Shown piece by piece: positions 6,733 to 13,389 of a stretch of DNA of 13,389 nt; positions within the stretch are counted from its first letter, which is position 1, and every line of letters starts with the position of its first letter. The stretch is from Paludibacter sp. GTDB taxonomy: Bacteria; Bacteroidota; Bacteroidia; Bacteroidales; Paludibacteraceae. The translations under genes were made by a program, and so were the position numbers. The stretch is from positions 1 through 13,389 of the forward strand of contig JAUSNQ010000135.1 of NCBI GenBank assembly GCA_030655595.1, read 5' to 3'. Below the pieces are notes generated by a model. The model had not been told where the DNA came from. It ran no database searches and worked only from the letters and a program-made list of their open reading frames with translations.

Positions 6733-7941
6733 ATGTTTGATAAATATAAGTCTCACTTAAACAAAGAGTTGTCTGCGATTCAATCCGCCGGTTTGTATAA
6801 AGCCGAGCGGATTATTGTTTCTCCACAGGGAGCAACGATTCGCATCTCAGACGGAAAAGCAGTGTTAAACTTTTGTGCCAATAACTATTTGGGCTTATCC
6901 AATCATCCCGAATTAAAATCCGCAGCAACCAAAGCAATTGAAACACACGGTTATGGTATGTCATCCGTTCGATTTATCTGTGGTACGCAGGATTTGCACA
7001 AGCAACTCGAAACAACAATTGCCCGTTTTTTCGGTACCGAAGACACCATTCTCTATGCCGCCTGTTTCGATGCGAACGGCGGTGTTTTCGAACCTTTACT
7101 CACCGAAGAAGATGCCATCATTTCAGATGCATTAAACCATGCCTCCATCATCGATGGAGTTCGTTTATGCAAAGCGCAGCGTTACCGCTATGCCAATGCC
7201 GACATGGCAGATCTCGAAAAACAACTCATACTTGCTCAAAAACAACGTTTTAAACTCATTGTAACCGATGGCGTTTTTTCCATGGATGGGAATGTAGCAC
7301 CATTGGATCAGATTTATGCATTGGCGCAACGGTATGATGCCATCGTGATGGTAGATGAATCGCATTCAGCGGGTGTGGTTGGAAAGACAGGCAGGGGAGT
7401 GACAGAATTATTTAATTTAAAAGGAAAAATCGAAGTAATCACAGGGACATTGGGCAAGGCATTTGGAGGAGCGATTGGAGGGTTCACAACCGGCAAAAAA
7501 GAAATTATTGAATTACTGAGGCAGCGTTCAAGACCGTACCTGTTTTCCAACTCTATTCCGCCGATGGTGGCTGCAGCAGGTATAAGGGCGTTTGAGTTGA
7601 TGGATGAGACCAATGAGCAACAGGAAAAGTTACATCGCAATACAGCATATTTTGTCAGCAAAATGATAAATCTAGGTTTTGATATCAAACCAACCGAATC
7701 GGCAATTTGTGCGGTCATGCTATATGATGCGAAATTGTCGCAGGAATTTGCTGCGCGGATGCTGGATGAAGGTATTTATGTTATTGGATTTTATTATCCC
7801 GTAGTGCCACAGGGTCAGGCTCGAATCCGTGTGCAGATTTCAGCTGCTCACGAACAGGAACATCTGGATAAATGTATTGCAGCCTTTGAAATAGTGAGAA
7901 AGGAACTCCAAACTTACACTTCTCCTCAAATGAAAAAATAA
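6733..7941 (+). CDS. kbl: Glycine C-acetyltransferase (2-amino-3-ketobutyrate CoA ligase)
   Basis: Kbl is a PLP-dependent alpha-oxoamine synthase that cleaves 2-amino-3-ketobutyrate with CoA to glycine and acetyl-CoA, the second step of threonine breakdown by the dehydrogenase route. The 402 residues match the family length. Visible are the [15 protein letters not shown] start region, [10 protein letters not shown], the NHASIIDG cofactor-stacking histidine region (His137), [11 protein letters not shown] with the pyridine-nitrogen Asp208, and GTLGKAFGG with the Schiff-base lysine Lys242. [21 protein letters not shown] near the end is typical of Kbl. Its assignment over sister enzymes (8-amino-7-oxononanoate synthase, serine palmitoyltransferase) is strongly supported by the coupled tdh gene. 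The stop TAA overlaps the tdh ATG by one base, indicating translational coupling. A nearby ATG at 6728 is out of frame. Confidence 0.96.
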   Translation: MFDKYKSHLNKELSAIQSAGLYKAERIIVSPQGATIRISDGKAVLNFCANNYLGLSNHPELKSAATKAIETHGYGMSSVRFICGTQDLHKQLETTIARFFGTEDTILYAACFDANGGVFEPLLTEEDAIISDALNHASIIDGVRLCKAQRYRYANADMADLEKQLILAQKQRFKLIVTDGVFSMDGNVAPLDQIYALAQRYDAIVMVDESHSAGVVGKTGRGVTELFNLKGKIEVITGTLGKAFGGAIGGFTTGKKEIIELLRQRSRPYLFSNSIPPMVAAAGIRAFELMDETNEQQEKLHRNTAYFVSKMINLGFDIKPTESAICAVMLYDAKLSQEFAARMLDEGIYVIGFYYPVVPQGQARIRVQISAAHEQEHLDKCIAAFEIVRKELQTYTSPQMKK

Positions 7942-8966
7942 TGAAAGCTTTAGTCAAACTTCGCCCCGAGAAAGGCATTTGGATGGAAGAAATGCCGATG
8001 CCGCACGTTGGAATCAACGATGTTTTAATCAAAATCAAGAAAACATCGATTTGCGGGACCGATTTACATATTTATAATTGGGATGACTGGTCGCAACGCA
8101 CGATCAAAACACCCATGATAATCGGACATGAATACGTGGGCGAAATAGTTGAAAAGGGACGAGGAGTCAAAAATATTCAAATTGGCAATCGTGTTACCGG
8201 AGAAGGCCATATCGCCTGTGGTCATTGTCGCAACTGTCGCCGAGGTAAACTACACGTTTGCGAAAACTCAATCGGAGTCGGCGTAAACCGCGATGGGTCT
8301 TTTGCTGAGTATCTTTCAATACCGGCAGCCAACATTGTTAAACTGGACAACAGAATCAATGATGAAATGGCAAGCATCATGGATCCGTTTGGTAATGCAA
8401 CTCATACCGCTTTGTCGTTTCCTTTAATAGGAGAAGATGTTTTGATAACAGGAGCCGGTTTGATCGGTTGTATGGCAACAGCCATTTGTCGCTTTGCCGG
8501 AGCAAGGAATATTGTAGTCAGTGATTTAAGCGATTATCGGCTCAAAATTGCTGAAAAGATGGGAGCCACACTGCTTGTCAATCCCACAAAAGGAGAAACC
8601 ATTGAAGGAGCAGTTAAACAGTTGCGCATGCATGGATTTGACATAGGACTTGAGATGTCGGGTTCTCCCGTTGCCTTTGAAAGTATGATTGAGAACATGT
8701 ATAACGGTTCAAAAATTGCTTTGTTGGGTATTTTACCGAATAGTACGACTGTTCATTGGGATACCATTATTTTTAAAGCCCTCACATTAAAAGGTATATA
8801 TGGTCGAGAAATGTGGGAGACCTGGTACCAGATGGAACAAATGCTAATCACCGGAATTGATTTAACTCCGATCATAACCCATCGTTTTCACATCAATGAT
8901 TTTCAAAAAGGCTTTGATGTCATGGAAGCCGGACAATGTGGTAAAGTAATTCTAAATTGGGACTGA
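7941..8966 (+). CDS. tdh: L-threonine 3-dehydrogenase (zinc, NAD-dependent)
   Basis: Tdh oxidises L-threonine to 2-amino-3-ketobutyrate with NAD+, handing the unstable product to Kbl. At 341 residues it equals the Escherichia coli enzyme in length. The ligands fall at the same positions: catalytic zinc Cys38, His63 and Glu64 ([14 protein letters not shown]), and structural zinc Cys93, Cys96, Cys99 and Cys107. The Rossmann loop GAGLIG is at 171-176, followed by VVSDLSDYR, whose Asp195 indicates NAD over [15 protein letters not shown] at 148-158 is characteristic of this dehydrogenase within the medium-chain superfamily. This is the zinc MDR type, unlike the short-chain (SDR) threonine dehydrogenase found in many other bacteria. 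Its ATG overlaps the kbl stop codon. Confidence 0.97.
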   Translation: MKALVKLRPEKGIWMEEMPMPHVGINDVLIKIKKTSICGTDLHIYNWDDWSQRTIKTPMIIGHEYVGEIVEKGRGVKNIQIGNRVTGEGHIACGHCRNCRRGKLHVCENSIGVGVNRDGSFAEYLSIPAANIVKLDNRINDEMASIMDPFGNATHTALSFPLIGEDVLITGAGLIGCMATAICRFAGARNIVVSDLSDYRLKIAEKMGATLLVNPTKGETIEGAVKQLRMHGFDIGLEMSGSPVAFESMIENMYNGSKIALLGILPNSTTVHWDTIIFKALTLKGIYGREMWETWYQMEQMLITGIDLTPIITHRFHINDFQKGFDVMEAGQCGKVILNWD

Positions 8967-8980
8967 AATATTTTTGCTCG

Positions 8981-9012
8981 GTTGCATGAAAAGATTTTTA
9001 TGTCTAAATTTG
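8981..9012 (+). promoter_or_regulatory. Promoter for the DUF3467 gene
   Basis: TAAATTTG at 9005-9012 matches the -7 consensus, and GTTG at 8981-8984 supplies a partial -33 element 20 bases upstream. The predicted start is near 9019, about 25 nt before the ATG at 9044. A second -7-like box, TATTTTTG, lies at 8969-8976 but has no -33 partner. The -7 element falls inside the palindrome at 8994-9034. Confidence 0.55.
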
Positions 9013-9034
9013 CGGAGAATTTAAACATAAAAAT
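8994..9034. repeat. Imperfect palindrome over the DUF3467 promoter
   Basis: ATTTTTATGT (8994-9003) is the exact complement of ACATAAAAAT (9025-9034), and TAAATT (9005-9010) is the exact complement of AATTTA (9018-9023). One C/A mismatch separates the two blocks, and a 7-base centre (TGCGGAG) remains. In total 16 of 17 positions pair. The repeat covers the -7 box and the predicted start point, which suits an operator better than an mRNA structure. It could instead be an AT-rich transcript end for tdh, but it lacks a GC stem and a clean T-run. Confidence 0.7.
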
Positions 9035-9043
9035 ATTTAGATC

Positions 9044-9355
9044 ATGGACCCCAAAAATCAGAACCAACTTAACATTGAATTGACCCCCGAAGTCGCAGAA
9101 GGAATCTACTCTAACTTAGCGATTATCTCACATTCTACATCTGAATTTGTGTTGGACTTTGTCAGGATAATGCCCGGAACCCCCAAAGCCAATGTGAAAT
9201 CGCGGATTATTCTCACGCCGGAACATGCCAAAAGGCTGTTATTTGCTTTGCAGGAAAATATCGGAAAGTTTGAATCCCAACACGGCAAAATTAAAATTCC
9301 CGAAAACAACATGCTTCCTCCCGTTCCGATGAGTTTTGGAGGAGGAGAAGCCTGA
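9044..9355 (+). CDS. DUF3467 domain-containing protein
   Basis: This is a small 103-residue soluble protein of the DUF3467 family, common in Bacteroidota and of unknown function. The family pattern is visible as IELTPEVAEGIYSNLAIISH (residues 11-30), then EFVLDFVRIMPG, then VKSRIILTPEHAKRLLFALQENI, ending in a proline- and glycine-rich tail. The composition suggests a compact alpha/beta domain without membrane segments or signal peptide. The ATG at 9044 is preceded by an AT-rich leader. It sits between tdh and the ribosomal str operon and has its own promoter, so its position says little about its role. No metal or catalytic motif is apparent. Confidence 0.88.
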   Translation: MDPKNQNQLNIELTPEVAEGIYSNLAIISHSTSEFVLDFVRIMPGTPKANVKSRIILTPEHAKRLLFALQENIGKFESQHGKIKIPENNMLPPVPMSFGGGEA

Positions 9356-9413
9356 TAAAATCCATTCGAAACCGGCAAATTTCAGAAACTTTACAAAAAA
9401 TTCATTTGCAGCA

Positions 9414-9444
9414 TTTGCTCATTAAAAAACTTTTTGTAACTTTG
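9414..9444 (+). promoter_or_regulatory. Promoter of the rpsL-rpsG-fusA operon
   Basis: TTTG at 9414-9417, a 19-base spacer and TAACTTTG at 9437-9444 form the best Bacteroidota promoter match in the window, as expected for a ribosomal operon. The predicted start is near 9451, leaving a leader of about 60 nt. The leader can form a small hairpin (TTTGG 9452-9456 with CCAAA 9464-9468) right at the 5' end. Confidence 0.75.
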
Positions 9445-9510
9445 CAGCCCCTTTGGATAAAACCCAAATAATTTATAAATAAAGTAGTTATAGTTTAAAA
9501 CAAATTTGAA

Positions 9511-9930
9511 ATGCCTACAATTCAACAATTAGTTAGAAAAGGAAGAGCAGAATTGATCGACAAGAGCAAATCTCCGGCACTGGATTCATGTCCACAACGT
9601 CGCGGTGTTTGCGTTCGTGTATACACGACCACTCCTAAGAAACCAAACTCGGCCATGCGTAAAGTTGCGCGTGTACGTTTGACCAATCAAAAGGAAGTGA
9701 ATGCGTATATTCCGGGTGAAGGTCACAACCTACAGGAACACTCCATTGTGATGGTTCGTGGCGGTCGTGTGAAAGACCTTCCGGGTGTTCGTTATCACGT
9801 GGTTCGTGGCACTTTGGATACAGCCGGTGTTAGCGGTCGTACCCAACGTCGTTCAAAATATGGCACGAAGCGCCCAAAACCGGGTCAAGTAGTCAAAGGC
9901 GCTCCGGCTAAAGGCGGAAAAAAGAAATAA
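9511..9930 (+). CDS. rpsL: 30S ribosomal protein S12
   Basis: S12 lies at the decoding centre of the small subunit and monitors codon-anticodon pairing. The 139 residues carry the universal signatures [13 protein letters not shown] (Lys43, Lys44), [10 protein letters not shown] and [13 protein letters not shown] (Lys88, Asp89, the latter being the residue methylthiolated in some bacteria). The residues associated with streptomycin resistance (Lys43, Lys88) are the ordinary sensitive-type ones. The C-terminal tail ([18 protein letters not shown]) is longer and more basic than in E. coli, where the protein has 124 residues. It is the first gene of the str operon and is followed by a 158-base structured spacer before rpsG. 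Confidence 0.98.
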   Translation: MPTIQQLVRKGRAELIDKSKSPALDSCPQRRGVCVRVYTTTPKKPNSAMRKVARVRLTNQKEVNAYIPGEGHNLQEHSIVMVRGGRVKDLPGVRYHVVRGTLDTAGVSGRTQRRSKYGTKRPKPGQVVKGAPAKGGKKK

Positions 9931-10021
9931 TTCTTAATCCGCGATAAATCAATTCCTTTTAAAGAGATTTACAAATCAAGTCAACAAACTTGTTTTATAG
10001 GTAGCAGATGAAGGTTGAGTA

Positions 10022-10041
10022 AACGACTCGGAGGAGTTGTT
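10022..10041 (+). promoter_or_regulatory. Hairpin in the rpsL-rpsG spacer
   Basis: AACGACTC (10022-10029) pairs with GAGTTGTT (10034-10041) around the loop GGAG: eight pairs including one G-U. A competing, weaker pairing joins GAGT (10017-10020) to ACTC (10026-10029). There is no T-run, so it is not a terminator. In E. coli, S7 binds the rpsL-rpsG intercistronic mRNA to repress itself, so an analogous S7 site is plausible here. That role is inferred from position only. Confidence 0.5.
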
Positions 10042-10088
10042 GAAGCAAAACTAAAAGCAACCAAGAAACAAAAGCAATTAATTAAAAA

Positions 10089-10565
10089 ATGAGAAAGTCG
10101 AAACCAAAAAAACGGATCATTTTACCTGATCCCGTTTTCAATGAGTCGATGGTTACCAAATTTGTTAACCACTTAATGTATGACGGCAAAAAATCAACTG
10201 CCTTCGACATTTTTTATTCATCGTTGGATGTTGTTAAAAACAAACTTCCGAACGAAGAAAAAGCCCCCCTTGAAATCTGGAAAAAAGCCCTCGAGAACAT
10301 TACTCCCCTTGTGGAAGTAAAATCACGTCGTGTTGGTGGTGCTACTTTTCAGGTTCCTACAGAAATCCGTTCCGACAGGAAGGAATCAGTTTCAATGAAA
10401 AATCTTATATTATACGCCCGGAAACGTGGCGGACGCTCGATGGCTGATAAATTGGCTGCCGAAATCGTTGATGCATTCAACAACCAGGGAGGTGCTTTCA
10501 AACGCAAGGAAGATATGCACCGCATGGCTGAAGCTAACCGCGCATTTGCTCACTTTAGATTTTAA
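10089..10565 (+). CDS. rpsG: 30S ribosomal protein S7
   Basis: S7 is a primary 16S rRNA binding protein that organises the head of the 30S subunit and contacts E-site tRNA. The 158 residues match the family: [32 protein letters not shown] near the start, the [16 protein letters not shown] beta-arm region around 76-91, and the C-terminal [21 protein letters not shown]. It starts at the ATG at 10089, after an A-rich stretch with no Shine-Dalgarno sequence. It is separated from rpsL by 158 bases containing a hairpin and from fusA by only 39 bases, consistent with one transcript. Confidence 0.98.
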   Translation: MRKSKPKKRIILPDPVFNESMVTKFVNHLMYDGKKSTAFDIFYSSLDVVKNKLPNEEKAPLEIWKKALENITPLVEVKSRRVGGATFQVPTEIRSDRKESVSMKNLILYARKRGGRSMADKLAAEIVDAFNNQGGAFKRKEDMHRMAEANRAFAHFRF

Positions 10566-10604
10566 TTGACAAATCCAATTATTAAAAAGGAAATAAATTA
10601 AGTA

Positions 10605-12722
10605 ATGGCTAAAGGAGATTTAAGTTATAATAGAAATATCGGTATCATGGCGCATATCGATGCTGGTAAAACAACTACATCAGAACGTATTTTGTTTTAT
10701 ACCGGTTTGACTCACAAAATTGGTGAGGTGCATGATGGTGCTGCCACGATGGACTGGATGGAGCAGGAGCAGGAAAGAGGTATTACTATTACTTCAGCTG
10801 CTACGACTACGTCCTGGGATTATTTAGGCGAAAAATACAAAATAAATTTAATTGACACCCCGGGACACGTTGACTTTACCGTTGAGGTAGAGCGTTCATT
10901 GCGTATTCTGGATGGTGCTGTTGCTGCATTTTGTGCCGTAGGAGGTGTTGAACCTCAGTCGGAAACAGTGTGGCGTCAGGCTGATAAATATAATGTGCCA
11001 CGAATTGGTTTCGTAAATAAGATGGACCGTTCAGGTGCTGATTTTTATGAAGTTGTTCGTCAGGTAAAAGAAGTGTTAGGTGCAAAACCATGTCCCATTC
11101 AAATTCCAATCGGAGCTGAAGAGAAATTCAAAGGCGTTGTGGATTTGGTTAAGATGAAAGCAATTCTTTGGCACGATGAGGCCATGGGCTCTCAATATGA
11201 TGTTGAAGAAATTCCTGCTGATTTGCTTGCAGAAGCACAGGAATGGAGAGATAAAATGCTCGAGATTGTAGCCGAATATGATGATGTTTTGATGGAGAAA
11301 TATTTTGATGACCCTTCAACAATCACTGAAGATGAAATCAAAGTTGCAATCCGCAAAGCAACCCTTTCGATGGAAATCAATCCCATGATTTGTGGTTCGG
11401 CATTCAAAAACAAAGGTGTACAAACCATGCTTGATGCTGTTTGTGCTTACCTGCCAAGTCCGCTGGATACTCCCGAAATTATTGGTTTAGATCCTCGTTT
11501 TGAGGACAAACAAGTTATTCGTCATCCGGATGCCAACGAACCTTTGTGTGCCCTGGCATTCAAAATCGCAACTGACCCCTATGTTGGTCGTCTTTGTTTC
11601 TTCCGTGTTTATTCAGGAAAACTTCCTGCCGGTTCTTACGTTTACAATACCCGATCTGATAAGAAAGAGCGTATTTCACGTATTTTCCAAATGCATTCAA
11701 ACAAACAGAATCCTGTTGATGTAATTTCTGCAGGTGACATTGGTGCCGGTGTAGGTTTCAAAGATATTCGTACCGGTGATACTTTATGCGACGAAGCACA
11801 TCCGATTACATTAGAATCGATGGATTTTCCGGATCCTGTAATTGGAATTACAGTTGAACCGAAAACTCAAAAGGATTTAGATAAATTGGGTATCGGTCTG
11901 TCAAAATTGGCCGAAGAGGATCCTACATTTACCGTACATACGCAAGAACAAACCGGTCAGACAATTATTTCAGGAATGGGTGAACTCCACCTCGAAATTA
12001 TCATCGATCGTTTGAAACGCGAATTTAAAGTTGAATGTAACCAAGGTCGTCCGCAGGTATCTTACAAAGAAGCAATTTCCCAATCAGTTGAAATCCGTGA
12101 GGTTTACAAGAAACAATCGGGTGGACGCGGTAAATTTGCCGATATGATTGTACGTGTTGAACCTGCAGATAAAGATTTCGATGGATTACTACAGTTTGTT
12201 GACTTAGTTAAAGGAGGAAATATTCCCAGAGAATTTATTCCTTCTATTCAAAAAGGATTTAATGCTGCCATGAAAAATGGTGTGTTGGCTGGATATCCGA
12301 TGGATAATTTAAAGGTTACTGTATTGGATGGTTCATTCCACGCAGTTGACTCTGATCAGCTTTCATTTGAAATTTGTGCTCAGATTGCATTTAAAACAGC
12401 TTGCGCCAAAGCAAAACCAATACTTTTGGAACCCATCATGAAAATGGAAGTGGTTACTCCCGAAGAGAATATGGGTGATGTAATCGGTGACTTAAACAAA
12501 CGCCGCGGTCAGGTAGAAGGTATGGAATCGAGTCGCACCGGAGCCCGGATTGTGAAAGCAAAAGTTCCTTTGGCAGAAACATTCGGATATGTAACCGCAT
12601 TGCGTACAATTAGTTCCGGTCGTGCAACTTCTTCGATGGAATTTTCACATTATGCTGAAGTTTCAAGTTCTATTGCAAAAACAGTAGTTACCGAAGCAAA
12701 AGGAAAAGTAGAATTATTATAA
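10605..12722 (+). CDS. fusA: Elongation factor G
   Basis: EF-G is the GTPase that drives tRNA-mRNA translocation and, with RRF, ribosome recycling. The 705 residues contain the full five-domain protein: the P-loop AHIDAGKTT at 16-24, switch I ERGITIT at 57-63, DTPGH at 84-88, NKMD at 138-141, and GSAF at 264-267 for guanine recognition. Domain III follows with [14 protein letters not shown]. The domain IV tip carries GSFHAVDSD with His579, at the position that reaches the decoding site. Domain V ends with [15 protein letters not shown]. Its place after rpsL-rpsG marks it as the main translational EF-G rather than a divergent paralogue. A perfect terminator-like hairpin follows the stop after six bases. 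Confidence 0.98.
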   Translation: MAKGDLSYNRNIGIMAHIDAGKTTTSERILFYTGLTHKIGEVHDGAATMDWMEQEQERGITITSAATTTSWDYLGEKYKINLIDTPGHVDFTVEVERSLRILDGAVAAFCAVGGVEPQSETVWRQADKYNVPRIGFVNKMDRSGADFYEVVRQVKEVLGAKPCPIQIPIGAEEKFKGVVDLVKMKAILWHDEAMGSQYDVEEIPADLLAEAQEWRDKMLEIVAEYDDVLMEKYFDDPSTITEDEIKVAIRKATLSMEINPMICGSAFKNKGVQTMLDAVCAYLPSPLDTPEIIGLDPRFEDKQVIRHPDANEPLCALAFKIATDPYVGRLCFFRVYSGKLPAGSYVYNTRSDKKERISRIFQMHSNKQNPVDVISAGDIGAGVGFKDIRTGDTLCDEAHPITLESMDFPDPVIGITVEPKTQKDLDKLGIGLSKLAEEDPTFTVHTQEQTGQTIISGMGELHLEIIIDRLKREFKVECNQGRPQVSYKEAISQSVEIREVYKKQSGGRGKFADMIVRVEPADKDFDGLLQFVDLVKGGNIPREFIPSIQKGFNAAMKNGVLAGYPMDNLKVTVLDGSFHAVDSDQLSFEICAQIAFKTACAKAKPILLEPIMKMEVVTPEENMGDVIGDLNKRRGQVEGMESSRTGARIVKAKVPLAETFGYVTALRTISSGRATSSMEFSHYAEVSSSIAKTVVTEAKGKVELL

Positions 12723-12728
12723 AGTGAT

Positions 12729-12768
12729 ACATCCGGTTAGCGAATGACTCTTAACCGGATGTTTTATA
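12729..12768 (+). terminator. Intrinsic terminator or attenuator between fusA and rpsJ
   Basis: ACATCCGGTTA (12729-12739) and TAACCGGATGT (12752-12762) are perfect complements, 11 base pairs with a 10-11 nt loop, and the right arm runs into TTTTATA. It begins six bases after the fusA stop. The shape is that of a rho-independent terminator at the str/S10 junction. No promoter box is recognisable in the 30 bases between it and rpsJ, so partial read-through (attenuation) is likely. Confidence 0.8.
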
Positions 12769-12793
12769 CAATCTAAAAATAAATTAAAACGAT

Positions 12794-13099
12794 ATGAGTC
12801 AAAAAATCAGAATTAAATTAAAATCTTACGATCACAGCCTGGTTGATAAATCAGCAGAAAAAATCGTAAAAACAGTGAAAGCTACAGGTGCACATGTAAG
12901 TGGTCCAATTCCATTACCAACGCACAAAAGAATTTTCACCGTGAACCGTGCAACATTCGTGAATAAAAAGTCACGCGAACAATTTCAATTGTCATCATTC
13001 AAACGTTTGATTGACATTCACAACTCATCTGCCAAAACAGTAGATGCATTGATGAAACTCGAATTGCCAAGCGGGGTAGAAGTTGAAATTAAAGTGTAA
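12794..13099 (+). CDS. rpsJ: 30S ribosomal protein S10
   Basis: S10 is a head protein of the 30S subunit and, as NusE, part of transcription antitermination and transcription-translation coupling complexes. The 101 residues are the family length. Landmarks are [23 protein letters not shown] (about 3-25), the extended loop [16 protein letters not shown] (about 37-52), and [20 protein letters not shown] (about 60-79). It is the first gene of the S10 operon in most bacteria. Here it follows fusA by 71 bases with a strong hairpin between and no clear promoter of its own. Its stop codon lies in the motif GTGTAA, and the same hexamer then recurs seven times in the spacer downstream. Confidence 0.98.
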   Translation: MSQKIRIKLKSYDHSLVDKSAEKIVKTVKATGAHVSGPIPLPTHKRIFTVNRATFVNKKSREQFQLSSFKRLIDIHNSSAKTVDALMKLELPSGVEVEIKV

Positions 13100-13105
13100 A
13101 GAAAT

Positions 13106-13161
13106 GTGTAATCGTGTAACTGTGTAATTGTGTAACTGTGTAATTGTGTAAACGTGTAATC
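13106..13161 (+). repeat. Tandem GTGTAANN octamer array (seven units)
   Basis: GTGTAA starts at 13106, 13114, 13122, 13130, 13138, 13146 and 13154, exactly every eight bases. The last two bases vary (TC, CT, TT, CT, TT, AC, TC). An eighth degenerate unit, ATGTACAC, follows at 13162. The array lies in the rpsJ-rplC spacer and is not coding. Confidence 0.95.
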
Positions 13162-13163
13162 AT

Positions 13164-13225
13164 GTACACCCCACACGCCTACACCCCTACACCCCTACAC
13201 ATTTAAAACCCTACACCCCTACACA
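13164..13225 (+). repeat. Opposed CCTACACC octamer array
   Basis: TACAC occurs at 13180, 13188, 13196, 13212 and 13220, still on an eight-base register, with degenerate CACAC at 13172. One unit position (about 13201-13209) is replaced by an AT-rich interruption, ATTTAAAAC. The TACAC cores are the reverse complement of the GTGTA cores in the preceding array, so the two arrays can pair as 5-bp blocks separated by 3-nt mismatches around a TGTACA centre (13163-13168). Confidence 0.9.
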
Positions 13226-13266
13226 ATTAATCGATTTCACAAATAAACAATAAATAATTAATTGAA

Positions 13267-13389
13267 ATGCCAGGATTATTAGGAAAAAAAATCGGAATGA
13301 CATCCGTTTTCAGTGCCGACGGTAAAAACGTACCGTGCACTGTTATCGAAGCAGGTCCTTGTGTTGTTACCCAAATCAAATCAGTTGAT
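13267..13389 (+). CDS. rplC: 50S ribosomal protein L3 (3' partial)
   Basis: L3 is an early-assembling 50S protein that reaches the peptidyl-transferase centre. Only the first 41 codons are present before the window ends, in frame to the last base. They read [20 protein letters not shown] followed by [21 protein letters not shown], the standard bacterial L3 start (GKKxGMT, then the [13 protein letters not shown] strand). It follows rpsJ by 167 bases, most of which is the octamer repeat region. The last 40 or so bases before the ATG are AT-rich without a recognisable promoter or Shine-Dalgarno sequence. Confidence 0.96.
   Translation, partial: MPGLLGKKIGMTSVFSADGKNVPCTVIEAGPCVVTQIKSVD

Noticed and set aside
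7314..7718. Minus-strand open frame of 134 codons opposite kbl
   Set aside because: It lies wholly inside kbl, whose frame is unambiguous. Its translation has no recognisable domain and there is no promoter for it.
12723..12793. Missing tuf gene between fusA and rpsJ as evidence of deletion
   Set aside because: To my knowledge tuf is located elsewhere in Bacteroidota, so fusA followed directly by rpsJ is the normal order.
13100..13225. CRISPR array
   Set aside because: The units are only eight bases with no unique spacers and no cas genes nearby. It is a simple short-period repeat.

Overview
The window is a compact chromosomal segment of a Bacteroidota bacterium, probably of the Bacteroidia; lower ranks cannot be fixed from sequence alone. 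Three things point there. Genes are not preceded by consistent Shine-Dalgarno sequences. At least five gene starts are preceded by the phylum-specific promoter pattern (-33 TTTG/TTG, about 19 bp, -7 TAnnTTTG). The str and S10 ribosomal operons run together (rpsL-rpsG-fusA-rpsJ-rplC) with no tuf gene between fusA and rpsJ.

Left part (1-5121): the 3' end of miaA (tRNA prenylation) is followed by rnz (tRNA 3' end maturation), both on the plus strand. They converge on a minus-strand unit read mpl, then comEB-like dCMP deaminase, then a membrane-anchored S41/CTP protease. This couples peptidoglycan recycling, dUMP supply and envelope proteolysis in one likely transcript.

Middle part (5122-9355): a metallo-beta-lactamase-fold hydrolase gene is broken by an apparent one-base frameshift near 5290-5294, so its first 33 codons lie in another frame. 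A strong intrinsic terminator follows, then a DUF4395 membrane protein, then the translationally coupled pair kbl-tdh, which converts threonine to glycine plus acetyl-CoA. Last is a small DUF3467 protein whose promoter lies inside a long imperfect palindrome.

Right part (9356-13389): a near-perfect promoter drives rpsL-rpsG-fusA. A hairpin lies between rpsL and rpsG, and a perfect 11-bp terminator-like hairpin lies between fusA and rpsJ. Between rpsJ and rplC is an unusual pair of 8-bp-period arrays, GTGTAANN on one side and CCTACACC on the other, complementary enough to fold on each other. rplC runs off the window end.

No gene-free stretch exceeds 300 bases. I saw no tRNA or rRNA gene, insertion sequence, phage gene or CRISPR array. 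The window is mainly housekeeping. The items most worth following up are the opposed octamer arrays inside the S10 operon, the frameshifted hydrolase, and the palindrome over the DUF3467 promoter.
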